From assembly GCA_021774795.1 (NCBI GenBank), contig JAJFIR010000009.1:1-64000 (forward strand): 64,000 nucleotides of DNA. Reading direction: 5' to 3'. The DNA comes from Emcibacteraceae bacterium (GTDB lineage Bacteria > Pseudomonadota > Alphaproteobacteria > Sphingomonadales > Emcibacteraceae). Shown one piece after another: positions 16,285 through 24,382 of this stretch. How positions within the stretch are numbered: the stretch's first letter is position 1; each line of letters starts with the position of its first letter. Position numbers and translations under genes: made by a program. The notes under the pieces were generated by a model. The model ran no database searches, had not been told where the DNA came from, and saw only the letters and a list, made by a program, of their open reading frames with translations.

Positions 16285-17133
16285 ATGGCAGAGATTTATA
16301 TGAAGAATATCCGCGATTGGCGGGAAGCGACGTTGATGTTGAGCTTTGAAGAAAAGGGCTATTTCGATGAACTTATCAACCTGATTTATATCTATGATGA
16401 CTGTTTGCCTGATAAGGACGATCTTATTTGCCGGGCCATGCCGGTTCACAAGAAACTGCATTTAAGATTGAAAAGAAAACTTATCGAAGCGGGGTTAATC
16501 ACCATAAAAGGTGGGTTTTACTTCAATAAAAGAGCCTCGCTTGAAGTGGAAAAAATCAATCAAATATCAGAACGAAATAAAATCAAGGCGCTTAACAGGT
16601 GGGCTAAGTCATCGAAACGCAAGACTATTATCAATGCCGATGCAGGTGAGGGCGCAGATGCAGTTTCTGATGCCAACCGGGTGCTGAATCAGAAAGTGAA
16701 TAGTGAAAGTGATGGTTCCTTAATAACTAAACGCCAAAAAAATCTAACTATCAAGAGGTCACCAAATGACAAACGAAGAAAAAAGAAATCAAACCGCCTG
16801 CCAGCCAGCAACGCAAGATGTTCAATCGAAGACATCCTGGACCCCGATGGAAAAGTCCCTGAGGAATATCGAAATTATGCTGAAGAACAGGGGCTTTCAA
16901 ATACCCAACGGATTTTTACCGACTGGGCCAACTGGTGGGTTAGCGAGAATGGACGAAAAGCTGGTGCGCGGGGATGGCTTGCCACATGGAAAGCACGGGT
17001 ACGTAAAGATGTCGACCGGCAAAGAGCTAAAAGTACTTATAAAAAGGAACAGTCACGGGCTGGCAGCTGTACCACCGCTCTCGGCGCGCGACTGGCACTT
17101 GATCGACGTCGCGATCGACAGGGAAAGGTATGA
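16285..17133 (+). CDS. Phage replication protein, DUF1376 family
   Basis: About 282 residues. N-terminal DUF1376-like wHTH: YMKNIRDWREATLMLSFEEKGYFDELINLIY, LPDKDDLICRAMP. A basic low-complexity linker follows. The C-terminal WANWWVSENGRKAGARGWLATWKARVRKD is typical of phage replisome-organiser or DnaT-like proteins that load helicase at the phage origin. ATG 16285 lies 3 nt after the previous stop. The last 35 residues are unusually basic and overlap the next frame, so the coding end may be shared. Phage early operon. Confidence 0.78.
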   Translation: MAEIYMKNIRDWREATLMLSFEEKGYFDELINLIYIYDDCLPDKDDLICRAMPVHKKLHLRLKRKLIEAGLITIKGGFYFNKRASLEVEKINQISERNKIKALNRWAKSSKRKTIINADAGEGADAVSDANRVLNQKVNSESDGSLITKRQKNLTIKRSPNDKRRKKKSNRLPASNARCSIEDILDPDGKVPEEYRNYAEEQGLSNTQRIFTDWANWWVSENGRKAGARGWLATWKARVRKDVDRQRAKSTYKKEQSRAGSCTTALGARLALDRRRDRQGKV

Positions 17134-17584
17134 TAATCAGAATATCGTTAATATCCGACCAAAGGATGAATCCTATTGGGCGCAAATACTTGTTCAGGGC
17201 GAGGCGGCACTCATAAAAGCACCGTTTGAACATGTTTTAACAAGGTTAACACGGTTAAAAATTCAAAAACCCACGCAATATATGGACGAACATAGCGTCG
17301 CGGTGTTTCTCGAGGATATCTGCGAACATTTGGAAAAACGCGAATATTGTTATTACGCCATTGACCGGGGTATTTCAAATTTACTTGAGTGCGAAGAAGA
17401 TAAATTTTTCCCGACAATGAAGGTTCTCTTGAAATATATCCATCCCATTCATTGGAAACTAAAGCTGCGGATTTCTAAAATTCAGAAGTTATTAAAGCAA
17501 AATAGGAAGAAAAATATATTACCCATTGAAAAAAAAGAAGATATCACTATTTCGGAAAGGGAGAAAAATGCCACTAAACCTTAG
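17009..17584 (+). CDS. Phage early protein, hypothetical; start uncertain
   Basis: 191 residues from ATG 17009; the frame stays open back to ATG 16766, which has AGAGGT at good spacing, giving 272 residues. The longer form overlaps the replication gene by 368 bp in another frame. That part (TACQPATQDVQSK...) looks like out-of-frame reading of a clearly coding region, so the shorter form is preferred. The distinct region begins SARDWHLIDVAIDRERYDN and contains FEHVLTRLTRLKIQKP and FLEDICEHLEKREYCYYAID. No family recognised. Ends inside the next gene by 17 bp. Confidence 0.5.
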   Translation: MSTGKELKVLIKRNSHGLAAVPPLSARDWHLIDVAIDRERYDNQNIVNIRPKDESYWAQILVQGEAALIKAPFEHVLTRLTRLKIQKPTQYMDEHSVAVFLEDICEHLEKREYCYYAIDRGISNLLECEEDKFFPTMKVLLKYIHPIHWKLKLRISKIQKLLKQNRKKNILPIEKKEDITISEREKNATKP

Positions 17585-18137
17585 CGTAGAAGATAAAGGA
17601 ATGATCGTATCCATGTTGGATGACGGGGCAAATAATGGTCGGATTTCTTTGCGGTTTCCCGGGATTAGAAAAAAACAGATTGACGAAGTTCGCGCTGAAA
17701 TGGCCAAGGGGACAGAGCAAACAAAACGCAAGCTTAAACGCGATCCGTTGCTTAGCTTATATCGTAGTGGTGATATGGATATAAACGAGCTTTATGCAGC
17801 GGAGTATATTCGTTATGCGTTTTCACTTATTACATCTGAGATTAGAGTGCGGGTGATGAACTTTGATGGGTTTGTTGACTTATTCGGGGGCGCACCAACG
17901 GAAACCGAAAGTGAGCTTAAAGTTCGGGTGCAACACCAATATGCCAAATGGTTCGATGAATGCACAAAAAAACGCATCAAAGTAGGCCCGGTTATTCATT
18001 TGCTCACCGAACCGGTAACCTTACGAGAAACGGACAGATATTACGGTTACCGCAATGGCACCGCAAGGGGCCACGTCATTAACGGCCTTAAGTTATACGT
18101 AAAAATGTTTAAGCCAAGAAAGGGGATCAAGTTTTAA
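17568..18137 (+). CDS. Phage early protein with HTH-like N-terminus
   Basis: 189 residues from ATG 17568, which has AAGGGAG 5 nt ahead. The N-terminus LSVEDKGMIVSMLDDGANNGRI with PGIRKKQIDEVRAEM resembles a helix-turn-helix found in phage middle/late regulators. The rest includes YRSGDMDINELYAAEYIRYAF and DRYYGYRNGTARGHVINGLK. The position at the end of the early operon would suit a regulator of late genes, but this is inference; no family is recognised with certainty. Overlaps the previous gene by 17 bp. Confidence 0.55.
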   Translation: MPLNLSVEDKGMIVSMLDDGANNGRISLRFPGIRKKQIDEVRAEMAKGTEQTKRKLKRDPLLSLYRSGDMDINELYAAEYIRYAFSLITSEIRVRVMNFDGFVDLFGGAPTETESELKVRVQHQYAKWFDECTKKRIKVGPVIHLLTEPVTLRETDRYYGYRNGTARGHVINGLKLYVKMFKPRKGIKF

Positions 18138-18305
18138 GCTTGTGGGGTTTTAAATTTATATGTCGCTCTGATGGAATTTTCATTAATATGGGGATTTTTA
18201 CGGGGTTTCTGGCCCGGTTCAAGAAGTGATCCGCAATATTAGTACCTTGGCAAATTTTTTGATTATGTTACCCTTGAACCCACTTAACACCGCAAAGGGC
18301 AGGGC

Positions 18306-18962
18306 ATGGGACTGGAAAATATTACGAAAGATATGTTGTGGTTTGCCGCAATATTCTTTTTTACGGTTCCGCCGGTACTTCGGTTTCGTGAAAATTATAT
18401 GGTGCCGCTTCTTGCAACATTATTGGTGTTCGGGTTTTATACACAAGCATTCTGGATGCCTGATTTTTATGCGGCGCAGGACTGGATCGGGATTGTTATT
18501 ATATGTATATGTATCCTTATTGCTTATTTTCTGTGCGGTTGGATCGTTCATTATATTTGGGGAAAGTATAAATCGGTCTATTTAAAAAATATAGGTGCGT
18601 TTAAGCCGCTGTTTAACGCGTGGATATTTAGCAAATATTACCAGATAGGAGATGATTATATCATTGAAATAAGGCGGTTAAGAATGTTTGAAGTTGCCTT
18701 TGCGGATGTTGCAAAAATTGAATATCAATTTGATGCCGAGCCTGCGATTGTTAGTTTGCGCATTACAGATGGTGTGGAACGCGAAAAAGAAATTCTTAAT
18801 GAATTTTGCATAGATGAAACGAACCCATGTTTTGAAAAAGTATGCGAATTGATAAACGAGCATTTTCCGGATATTGATGAGAACTGGCTGGACAACGCCC
18901 AAAATAGTGGAAATGTTATGCCAGTTATTCTTTTTCAAAAAACGCCAAAGGCGGAGAATTAA
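18306..18962 (+). CDS. Membrane protein with PH-like cytosolic domain (paralogue of 52351-53019)
   Basis: 218 residues. Two or three TM helices at about 8-25, 32-48 and 60-85 are followed by a soluble domain of about 120 residues. The domain aligns with the candidate immunity protein at 52351-53019: FKPLFNAWIFSKYYQIGDDYIIEIR against FKLMWSAWKDTNYSFCTDQYLIDIR, and FEKVCELINEHFPDIDENW against FNDIAKMMQKNFPSIPKEW. It is not recognised beyond a YcxB/PH-like impression. It lies just after the phage early operon and overlaps the next gene by one base. Confidence 0.62.
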   Translation: MGLENITKDMLWFAAIFFFTVPPVLRFRENYMVPLLATLLVFGFYTQAFWMPDFYAAQDWIGIVIICICILIAYFLCGWIVHYIWGKYKSVYLKNIGAFKPLFNAWIFSKYYQIGDDYIIEIRRLRMFEVAFADVAKIEYQFDAEPAIVSLRITDGVEREKEILNEFCIDETNPCFEKVCELINEHFPDIDENWLDNAQNSGNVMPVILFQKTPKAEN

Positions 18963-19219
18963 TGTTTTTAATCATTACCATATTTATTGTTCCGCTTGGC
19001 ACGGGATTATATCTTTGGCGGGAGGTGCCACCGCCAAGGTTTGCTTATTATATATCGCTTTGCGTATCCGCGGTTTCCATTTTGGCATTGATCTTTGCCA
19101 CGGCACCGATGATGACATTTATCGGGCTTGGCTTTTTTCTGGCGTCTACAAGTTTTTTTAGCGGGGCATATTTATCGACTTTGATCCGGGCGTATAATCA
19201 AAAGAAGAACCAAAACTAG
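18962..19219 (+). CDS. Small membrane protein (three TM helices)
   Basis: 85 residues, almost entirely hydrophobic segments at about 1-14, 25-45 and 50-72. The ATG overlaps the TAA of the upstream gene by one base, so the two are translationally coupled and probably work together. No family recognised. Confidence 0.58.
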   Translation: MFLIITIFIVPLGTGLYLWREVPPPRFAYYISLCVSAVSILALIFATAPMMTFIGLGFFLASTSFFSGAYLSTLIRAYNQKKNQN

Positions 19220-19220
19220 A

Positions 19221-20153
19221 TTATTGTAAATTATCGTTTATATATTTTTCTTTTGCCCTTTTGGCGCGGGTCATTTCGTTTTCAGAAAGTTCGTCTTTCA
19301 AAAACCTTTTATTTTGAAGAAGTCTTGTTTGAGTGTCAGGGTGAAGCATACCGGTAGTGGCTGTGCTTTTAAGTTCTGTTGCCAACATTAGCCACTTCAT
19401 GGCCTCGATTTTATTTTTTCTGGCGCCAGTTCCCAAATAATAATATTGACTAAGATATTCCGCAGCAGCACTTTTGCCGCCTATAAATGCATATTCAAAA
19501 TATTCTGCGGCTTTTTTAAAATCCTTCTTCACACCAACACCTTGGTGATGAATAAGACCGAGTGAGTAAAGTGCTTCTTCATTTTTATTATCTGCGGCCT
19601 TGATAAGCCATTTCATGGCTTGCGTTCTGTCGGTGTTGACACCAAGGCCTTCGCCATAAAGAACAGCAAGATTATTTTGAGCCCGCGAATGGTTTTGTTC
19701 CGCAGCCATCAAATACCAGTGACGGGATTGTTCAAAGTTTCGTGTGGTACCCCGGCCATATTGATAAGCGACAGCAGTTTCATATTGGGCATTCATTTCA
19801 CCAAGTTTTGCGGCACTTAAAAACCACTCAAATGCAATGATGGGGGAGATGGGCAAGTTTCCAAGCCCCAGTTGATAGGCAAGGCCGAGATTATATTGCC
19901 CTTCTTTGTTACCTTGTTTGGCGGCTTTTATCGTCCACTGGTTTGCTATATTGCGGTCTCGTTTAACAATAATACCTTCGGCGTAAAACATTGCCAGCGC
20001 GGCCTGTGCTTCGGCGTCGCCTTCCTCGGCGTCCAATTTATATTCATCAAATGCCGTTTGAAAATCTCCTGATCGTTCAGCGAGGCGTGCTTTTTCAACA
20101 TCGGCGAGGGCAGGTGTTACCAAAATCAAACAGTAGAGGGCGAAATATTTCAC
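19221..20153 (-). CDS. Secreted Sel1-repeat protein
   Basis: 310 residues with a signal peptide (MKYFALYCLILVTPALA). About six Sel1 repeats follow (e.g. AEAQAALAMFYAEGIIV, KEGQYNLGLAYQLGLG, AQNNLAVLYGEGLGV, EALYSLGLIHHQGVGV). Sel1 solenoids bind partner proteins and are common in envelope signalling and secretion. GTG start at 20153, whose GTGA overlaps the stop of the CMD-family gene, so the two are translated together. Related to the damaged Sel1 genes at 26-28 kb. Confidence 0.85.
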   Translation of the reverse strand: MKYFALYCLILVTPALADVEKARLAERSGDFQTAFDEYKLDAEEGDAEAQAALAMFYAEGIIVKRDRNIANQWTIKAAKQGNKEGQYNLGLAYQLGLGNLPISPIIAFEWFLSAAKLGEMNAQYETAVAYQYGRGTTRNFEQSRHWYLMAAEQNHSRAQNNLAVLYGEGLGVNTDRTQAMKWLIKAADNKNEEALYSLGLIHHQGVGVKKDFKKAAEYFEYAFIGGKSAAAEYLSQYYYLGTGARKNKIEAMKWLMLATELKSTATTGMLHPDTQTRLLQNKRFLKDELSENEMTRAKRAKEKYINDNLQ

Positions 20154-20755
20154 TTATGGTTCCAGTCATCAGGATTATCGGAATCGTTAGGGCTAAGGCC
20201 GATAATATCACCGTCTGTGTTGATACCAAGGCCAAGCACCGTTCGGTTTGCGTAGCAGAAATAGGCTGTTACCTGATTTACTTCAAGAATTTCACCGTCA
20301 GTGTTACCGAGGTCGCGCAGCCTGTTGATGTCTTCTTTAGTTATTTCAGAAGGGTTGATTGTTAACTTTCGTGCATATTTAAGCAGAGCCGCATGTTTTT
20401 TATCGAAGGCTTTTTTGGGTTCGGATATTTCAAGCGCTGCACGAATTTCTAAGGATCGTTCGTCATCACCTATCAGGCGGGCCATGCCGGAATAATGATG
20501 TTCAATACAGTAATGACATTTATTTAAGATACTAACATAGGTGCCAATGGCCTCGAGAAAGGCTTTCGGTAAAGTATTAGCACTGTGATGGAGGACATAT
20601 TTATATATGCTCATATGTGCTTCCATAGTGTGCGGGCGCAGACTATGAGCCATCATAATATTATCGACATTATTATCCGGCCCTTTGACCCGGTTATAAA
20701 GGCGTTTTAATTTTCCCTCTGCTTCTTCGTAAGGTACAGTGTTTATCCATGTCAT
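20150..20755 (-). CDS. Carboxymuconolactone decarboxylase / AhpD-like (peroxidase-related) protein
   Basis: 201 residues from ATG 20755. AhpD-type active-site motif CHYCIEHHYSG near residue 80 with preceding AIGTYVSILNK. These proteins form an all-helical core with a CxxC redox pair and a proton-relay His, and act as alkylhydroperoxidase-like enzymes. The C-terminal part EVNQVTAYFCYANRTVLGLGIN is typical of the peroxidase-related subgroup. The frame is open to ATG 20821 but that would include the palindromic operator at 20781-20804, so the later start is chosen. Coupled to the Sel1 gene by a 4-bp overlap. Confidence 0.78.
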   Translation of the reverse strand: MTWINTVPYEEAEGKLKRLYNRVKGPDNNVDNIMMAHSLRPHTMEAHMSIYKYVLHHSANTLPKAFLEAIGTYVSILNKCHYCIEHHYSGMARLIGDDERSLEIRAALEISEPKKAFDKKHAALLKYARKLTINPSEITKEDINRLRDLGNTDGEILEVNQVTAYFCYANRTVLGLGINTDGDIIGLSPNDSDNPDDWNHK

Positions 20756-20780
20756 TTTTATGTACTTTCTTATTATGGTT

Positions 20781-20804
20781 ATTTGGTTGTATATACAACC
20801 AAAT
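20781..20804. promoter_or_regulatory. 24-bp perfect palindrome, probable operator
   Basis: Perfectly self-complementary: ATTTGGTTGTAT followed by its mirror. It lies 26-49 bp upstream of the CMD-family start on the minus strand. The TTGTATATACAA core resembles GntR-family sites, but no such regulator is adjacent. Confidence 0.6.
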
Positions 20805-20934
20805 GCTTTATTGAATAGCAAGATAAAATTTTCAATGTTATTGCAAAAGGTGTTTATTCAAATCCGTTATATTATCCCAAGTTTGATTAATATATGTAAA
20901 TCAATTATATTGCTTCAATATAACGAACTATTTG

Positions 20935-20963
20935 TTGACATTTTGTCAATATTTTATTAGTAT
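20935..20963 (+). promoter_or_regulatory. Strong sigma-70 promoter of a candidate small RNA
   Basis: TTGACA (20935-20940), 17-bp spacer, TAGTAT (20958-20963). It is one of the best promoter matches in the window and no protein-coding ORF follows on this strand. Confidence 0.65.
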
Positions 20964-20969
20964 ATTACC

Positions 20970-21050
20970 AATTACGGGGCTTGAGAGAGTTACCGCTTCC
21001 CTTTTTGGGAGTTAAATGCTAAGGGAGCCCTCGGGTTCCCTTAAGTATTT
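20970..21050 (+). ncRNA. Candidate small RNA convergent with the MazF-like toxin
   Basis: Transcription from 20935-20963 should start near 20970. An intrinsic terminator lies at 21021-21042 (AAGGGAGCCC/GGGTTCCCTT, 2-nt loop, one G-U) followed by AAGTATTTTT, giving an RNA of about 70-80 nt. It also has an internal CTTCCC/GGGAG hairpin. It ends next to the toxin stop at 21051. The hairpin may also terminate the toxin mRNA on the opposite strand. Existence and role are inferred only from promoter and terminator. Confidence 0.45.
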
Positions 21051-21452
21051 TTAGTACTCCCGAACTTTAGGAAGCCAAGTTAATACTATTTTTAACATTT
21101 CATTAAATTCGTTCATCGGTAAAGATAATATACCATTCCTATCTACCGTTAATCGACTTACCGCAACTGTACTAATTTTATCACATATAGCCCAACTTTT
21201 TGCTTCTTCAATACTTGTTCTTAAAGAAAAAGCCCATTTATTGTTGCCTTGTTCTTTGGTTGTACAAGGGACAATAGTAACCGCTCCATTTAAAGTGTGG
21301 CCATTATAAGAGGTTACGATAACTGGTCTGCGTTTCCAAAACTCCGGCAACTGGGCGTCTTCTGGAAAATCACACCAATAAACTTGTCTAACTTTAGGAG
21401 CAGATCTGACTTGTGGCGTAACTTTGGGTGGTATTGTATAAACAGTTGTCAT
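21051..21452 (-). CDS. MazF/PemK-family toxin (endoribonuclease), no adjacent antitoxin
   Basis: 133 residues. A short N-terminal extension precedes the MazF-like core VRQVYWCDFPEDAQLPEFWKRRPVIV, VTIVPCTTKEQGN and AICDKISTVAVSRL. The family cleaves mRNA in the cytoplasm and is normally neutralised by a small protein encoded directly upstream. Here the 99 bp upstream holds no ORF, only two palindromes (21483-21492, 21509-21526). The candidate small RNA immediately downstream runs toward it. Confidence 0.82.
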   Translation of the reverse strand: MTTVYTIPPKVTPQVRSAPKVRQVYWCDFPEDAQLPEFWKRRPVIVTSYNGHTLNGAVTIVPCTTKEQGNNKWAFSLRTSIEEAKSWAICDKISTVAVSRLTVDRNGILSLPMNEFNEMLKIVLTWLPKVREY

Positions 21453-21482
21453 TTATTGAATAATCATTTTATAAAATCATCT

Positions 21483-21526
21483 TACCTAGGTATATAATAG
21501 GTTGTATATTAGAATAATTATTCTAA
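21483..21526. promoter_or_regulatory. Two palindromes upstream of the MazF-like gene
   Basis: TACCTAGGTA (21483-21492, perfect 10 bp) and TTAGAATAATTATTCTAA (21509-21526, perfect 18 bp) lie 31-74 bp upstream of the toxin start in an otherwise empty gap, so they are candidate operators for it. Confidence 0.45.
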
Positions 21527-21551
21527 ATATTATAGTGACATTCTGAAAATT

Positions 21552-22424
21552 TTAATAATTTTGCAAAAAATCCAATAACCTCCGTGTATTACTGCACTCG
21601 GTAATATTGCCGTGCCAGACAGCATATAAAGGGATCGGTGCCGCTTCCCAATCAGGAAGAACGCGAATGAGCCGCCCGTCCTTTAATTCATCTTCAATCA
21701 GCCAATGGGAAAGTGTTGAAATACCCAGTCCCAGGATCGCAAATTCAACCATTGCTTCTGCACTATTGGCGGTAACGGTTCCTTTAATTTCTACCTGATA
21801 CGGTTTATGTCCTTTTTTGCGTAACTCCCTGTGGTTAGGCAACAAGTCGTGTCGCAACCAGTTCCAGGAGGTGAGGTCGCGCGGATGTTTTGGTTCAGGA
21901 TGCATTTTATAATACTCCGGGGAGCAGGCGAGTGTTCGCTGTTTGGAAGCCAGTTTTTTTGAATTAAGGGTGCTGTCCGGCATAGAACCCATTCGAAAAG
22001 CAATATCGATACCATCGGCGATTAAATCATGTCGGTCATCAGAATATATGCATTGCAAATGAATGCCGGGATTTTGCTTGCTAAATTCAACGAGCTGCCT
22101 TGATAAATCATCTCTGCTAAGCGAGCCGGGCAGTGTGATAATTAAACGACCCGTTGCGACATCATGTCCGCTGACTTTATTTATGCCGACTTGTGCGTTA
22201 TCGAGCATATCTATAGCGTGTTTATAAAGGACTTCGCCTTCGGCTGTTTTTGATAATTTTCGAGTAGAACGGTAAATGAGGGCCGTGCCAAGACGTTGTT
22301 CCAGTTGAGTTATTTGATAACTGACAACGGATGGAGATAGATTTAACGATTTTGCTGCTGCTCTGAATGACCCGCGTTTTATGGTTTCAGCAAAAATGGC
22401 CATAGCCTTAAGATCGTCAATCAT
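21552..22424 (-). CDS. LysR-family transcriptional regulator
   Basis: 290 residues. N-terminal wHTH about 1-60 (FAETIKRGSFRAAAKSLNLSPSVVSYQITQLEQRLG), then the effector-binding PBP2-like domain (GRLIITLPGSLSRDDL, DIAFRMGSMPDSTL, VEFAILGLGISTLSHWL). It belongs to the DsdC/CrgA-like subgroup acting on amino-acid or similar pathways. Divergent from three LysE exporters across a 124-bp region with inverted repeats, so it very likely regulates them. Confidence 0.92.
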   Translation of the reverse strand: MIDDLKAMAIFAETIKRGSFRAAAKSLNLSPSVVSYQITQLEQRLGTALIYRSTRKLSKTAEGEVLYKHAIDMLDNAQVGINKVSGHDVATGRLIITLPGSLSRDDLSRQLVEFSKQNPGIHLQCIYSDDRHDLIADGIDIAFRMGSMPDSTLNSKKLASKQRTLACSPEYYKMHPEPKHPRDLTSWNWLRHDLLPNHRELRKKGHKPYQVEIKGTVTANSAEAMVEFAILGLGISTLSHWLIEDELKDGRLIRVLPDWEAAPIPLYAVWHGNITECSNTRRLLDFLQNY

Positions 22425-22469
22425 GACAAACTCCTGATAATTAAATATATTAGAACAATTAAAATGAAT

Positions 22470-22542
22470 TACCCTGTCTATTCACAATAAAGTCATGGTG
22501 ATACTATTGTGTCAATTAATTAATGATAGATAGAACAGGGTA
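22470..22542. promoter_or_regulatory. Nested inverted repeats between LysR and LysE operon
   Basis: The inner pair CACAATA (22483-22489)/TATTGTG (22505-22511) is a LysR-style interrupted dyad. The outer pair TACCCTGT (22470-22477)/ACAGGGTA (22535-22542) ends 7 bp before the first LysE start. Both lie in the divergent intergenic region, as expected for LysR autoregulation plus target control. Confidence 0.6.
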
Positions 22543-22548
22543 TTTGTT

Positions 22549-23151
22549 ATGACAGCGGTTTTTGCGATTGGGTTATATGCATTTTCCATGTCAATTACCC
22601 CCGGTCCCACCAATGTAATTTTACTTTCCACCGGCGTGAGGTATGGATTTTTAAAAGCGGTTCCGTTTGCATCGGGCGGCGCGATCGGTTTTAGTATATT
22701 GAATTTCATTATTGCCGTTGGCCTTGGTGAGTTTGCACAGGGCAATGATATATTTTTAAATTTTCTTAGCTACGGCGGCGCGGCATTCATTTGTTATATG
22801 GGCTATAAAATTGCGACCGCGCCAACTCAGTTAGAAGAAGTCGGTGACAATGAGAACGCGGACGCAGGGCCGCCCGGGTTTGTCAGCGGGATGATCGTTC
22901 AATGGTTAAGTCCGAAGTCCTGGATTGCGTCGATTGCCGGTGTAGGTGCATTTGTAACGGCCGGAGATTTTCAGCAAGTAATCGTTTACGTGACAATCTA
23001 CATCACTGTCGGTTTTTGTAGCATTTTGCCGTGGGCTTATGCCGGATCCAAAATATCACGGTTTCTTGGCGACACTCGTAACATGCGGATTTTTAATTTG
23101 ACTATGGGTGGAGGTTTGATACTGATTGCCGGGTACTTAATTACGGTTTGA
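22549..23151 (+). CDS. LysE-family amino-acid exporter, first of three
   Basis: 200 residues, about six TM helices. LysE/RhtB hallmark SMSITPGPTNVILLSTGVRYGF near the N-terminus. The C-terminal half has WIASIAGVGAFVTAG and an IFNLTMGGGLILIAGYLI end. The family exports amino acids such as homoserine, threonine or lysine across the inner membrane. First gene of a four-gene cluster divergent from LysR; 16 bp to the next LysE gene. Confidence 0.88.
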   Translation: MTAVFAIGLYAFSMSITPGPTNVILLSTGVRYGFLKAVPFASGGAIGFSILNFIIAVGLGEFAQGNDIFLNFLSYGGAAFICYMGYKIATAPTQLEEVGDNENADAGPPGFVSGMIVQWLSPKSWIASIAGVGAFVTAGDFQQVIVYVTIYITVGFCSILPWAYAGSKISRFLGDTRNMRIFNLTMGGGLILIAGYLITV

Positions 23152-23167
23152 ATTCTGGATAAGTTTA

Positions 23168-23764
23168 ATGTCATTTTATTTTGCAATGTTCATGTATTCT
23201 ATTTCAATGGCGATTACGCCGGGGCCTAATAACCTTATATCCATGGCAGCGGGCGTTCGTTACGGGTTTAAAAATGTTTTGCCCTTCGTTAGCGGTATTA
23301 CATGCGGTTTTGGTATTTTGTCGTTAGCATCCGGCCTTGGCCTTGGCCAAATTGCTACCGGCAATACGACTTTTATGAAAATATTAGGTTACGGCGGCAC
23401 GGCAATCATTTGTTATCTGGCGTTTAAAATTGCCACGTCAAAACCGGAAATTGTCATAAATGAAAACGATAAGCCCAAATTTATTCACGGTGTCATATTC
23501 CAATGTATTAATCCCAAGGCATGGGTCGGATCAATCGCCGGTATAAGCGCATTTAATTTGGTGGGAAATTATGAACAATTAAGCATATATATCATAATGT
23601 ACTGCGCGCTTGTGTTTATGTCTGTTTCAATATGGGCATATGGTGGTTCAATAATCGTTGAGTATTTATCTGATCGACGCAGGCACAGAATATTTAATAT
23701 CATAATGGGTATGAGTTTGTTCGTAGTTGCTTTATATCTTTTTTATATGCAATCTGGTTTTTAA
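23168..23764 (+). CDS. LysE-family amino-acid exporter, second of three
   Basis: 198 residues with the same layout as its neighbours: SMAITPGPNNLISMAAGVRYGF, LASGLGLGQIATGN, WVGSIAGISAFNLVGNY and RIFNIIMGMSLFVVALYLF. It is a clear paralogue of the genes on both sides, and the three probably arose by tandem duplication. Substrates may have diverged, since loop segments differ. Confidence 0.88.
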   Translation: MSFYFAMFMYSISMAITPGPNNLISMAAGVRYGFKNVLPFVSGITCGFGILSLASGLGLGQIATGNTTFMKILGYGGTAIICYLAFKIATSKPEIVINENDKPKFIHGVIFQCINPKAWVGSIAGISAFNLVGNYEQLSIYIIMYCALVFMSVSIWAYGGSIIVEYLSDRRRHRIFNIIMGMSLFVVALYLFYMQSGF

Positions 23765-23782
23765 TTATAAAGGTAAGAATTA

Positions 23783-24382
23783 GTGTCAGTTATCATAGCC
23801 ATGTGTTTATACGCGCTTAGTATGTCGCTATCACCCGGGCCAACAACAATAATCGCTATGACCACAGGGGTTAATCACGGGTTTCGCCAGTCATTTCCGT
23901 TTATTATTGGCGCGACCATTGGGTTTGCCACGCTCCTTAGTATCATTGGGCTAGGCATGGGGGAATTTGCATCCGGTAATGAAAAGTTTATGACTATTAT
24001 GGGTTATCTGGGGTCTTCATATATTTGTTTTATGGGATATAAAATAGCGACGGCACCAACAAAAATCGTGGAAGCCGTGCAGAGCCGACCAGGATTTACT
24101 TCCGGTGTTATATTGCAGTTTGTTAATGCAAAGGCGTGGATCGCCAGTCTCGCAGGAATAAGTGCTTTTAACTTGGCCGGAACTTACGCCGAATTATTTA
24201 TGTTCGTAATATTATTTAATATGGTGGGTACATCCTGTTTGCTGACCTGGAGTTATGCGGGGTCAAAAATTAGCGTATTGTTGGGTGATGAACGTAATTT
24301 GCGTATTTTTAACTGGATCATGGGCGGCGGGCTGATTTTGGTCGCGGCCTATTTGATATTAATGCAAATGGGACTTGTTTAG
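23783..24382 (+). CDS. LysE-family amino-acid exporter, third of three
   Basis: 199 residues, GTG start 23783 with AAGG about 8 nt ahead. SMSLSPGPTTIIAMTTGVNHGF motif, WIASLAGISAFNLAGTY and the IFNWIMGGGLILVAAYLIL end. Its TAG stop directly abuts the ATG of the homoserine-dehydrogenase gene, so transporter and enzyme are co-translated. Confidence 0.88.
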   Translation: MSVIIAMCLYALSMSLSPGPTTIIAMTTGVNHGFRQSFPFIIGATIGFATLLSIIGLGMGEFASGNEKFMTIMGYLGSSYICFMGYKIATAPTKIVEAVQSRPGFTSGVILQFVNAKAWIASLAGISAFNLAGTYAELFMFVILFNMVGTSCLLTWSYAGSKISVLLGDERNLRIFNWIMGGGLILVAAYLILMQMGLV

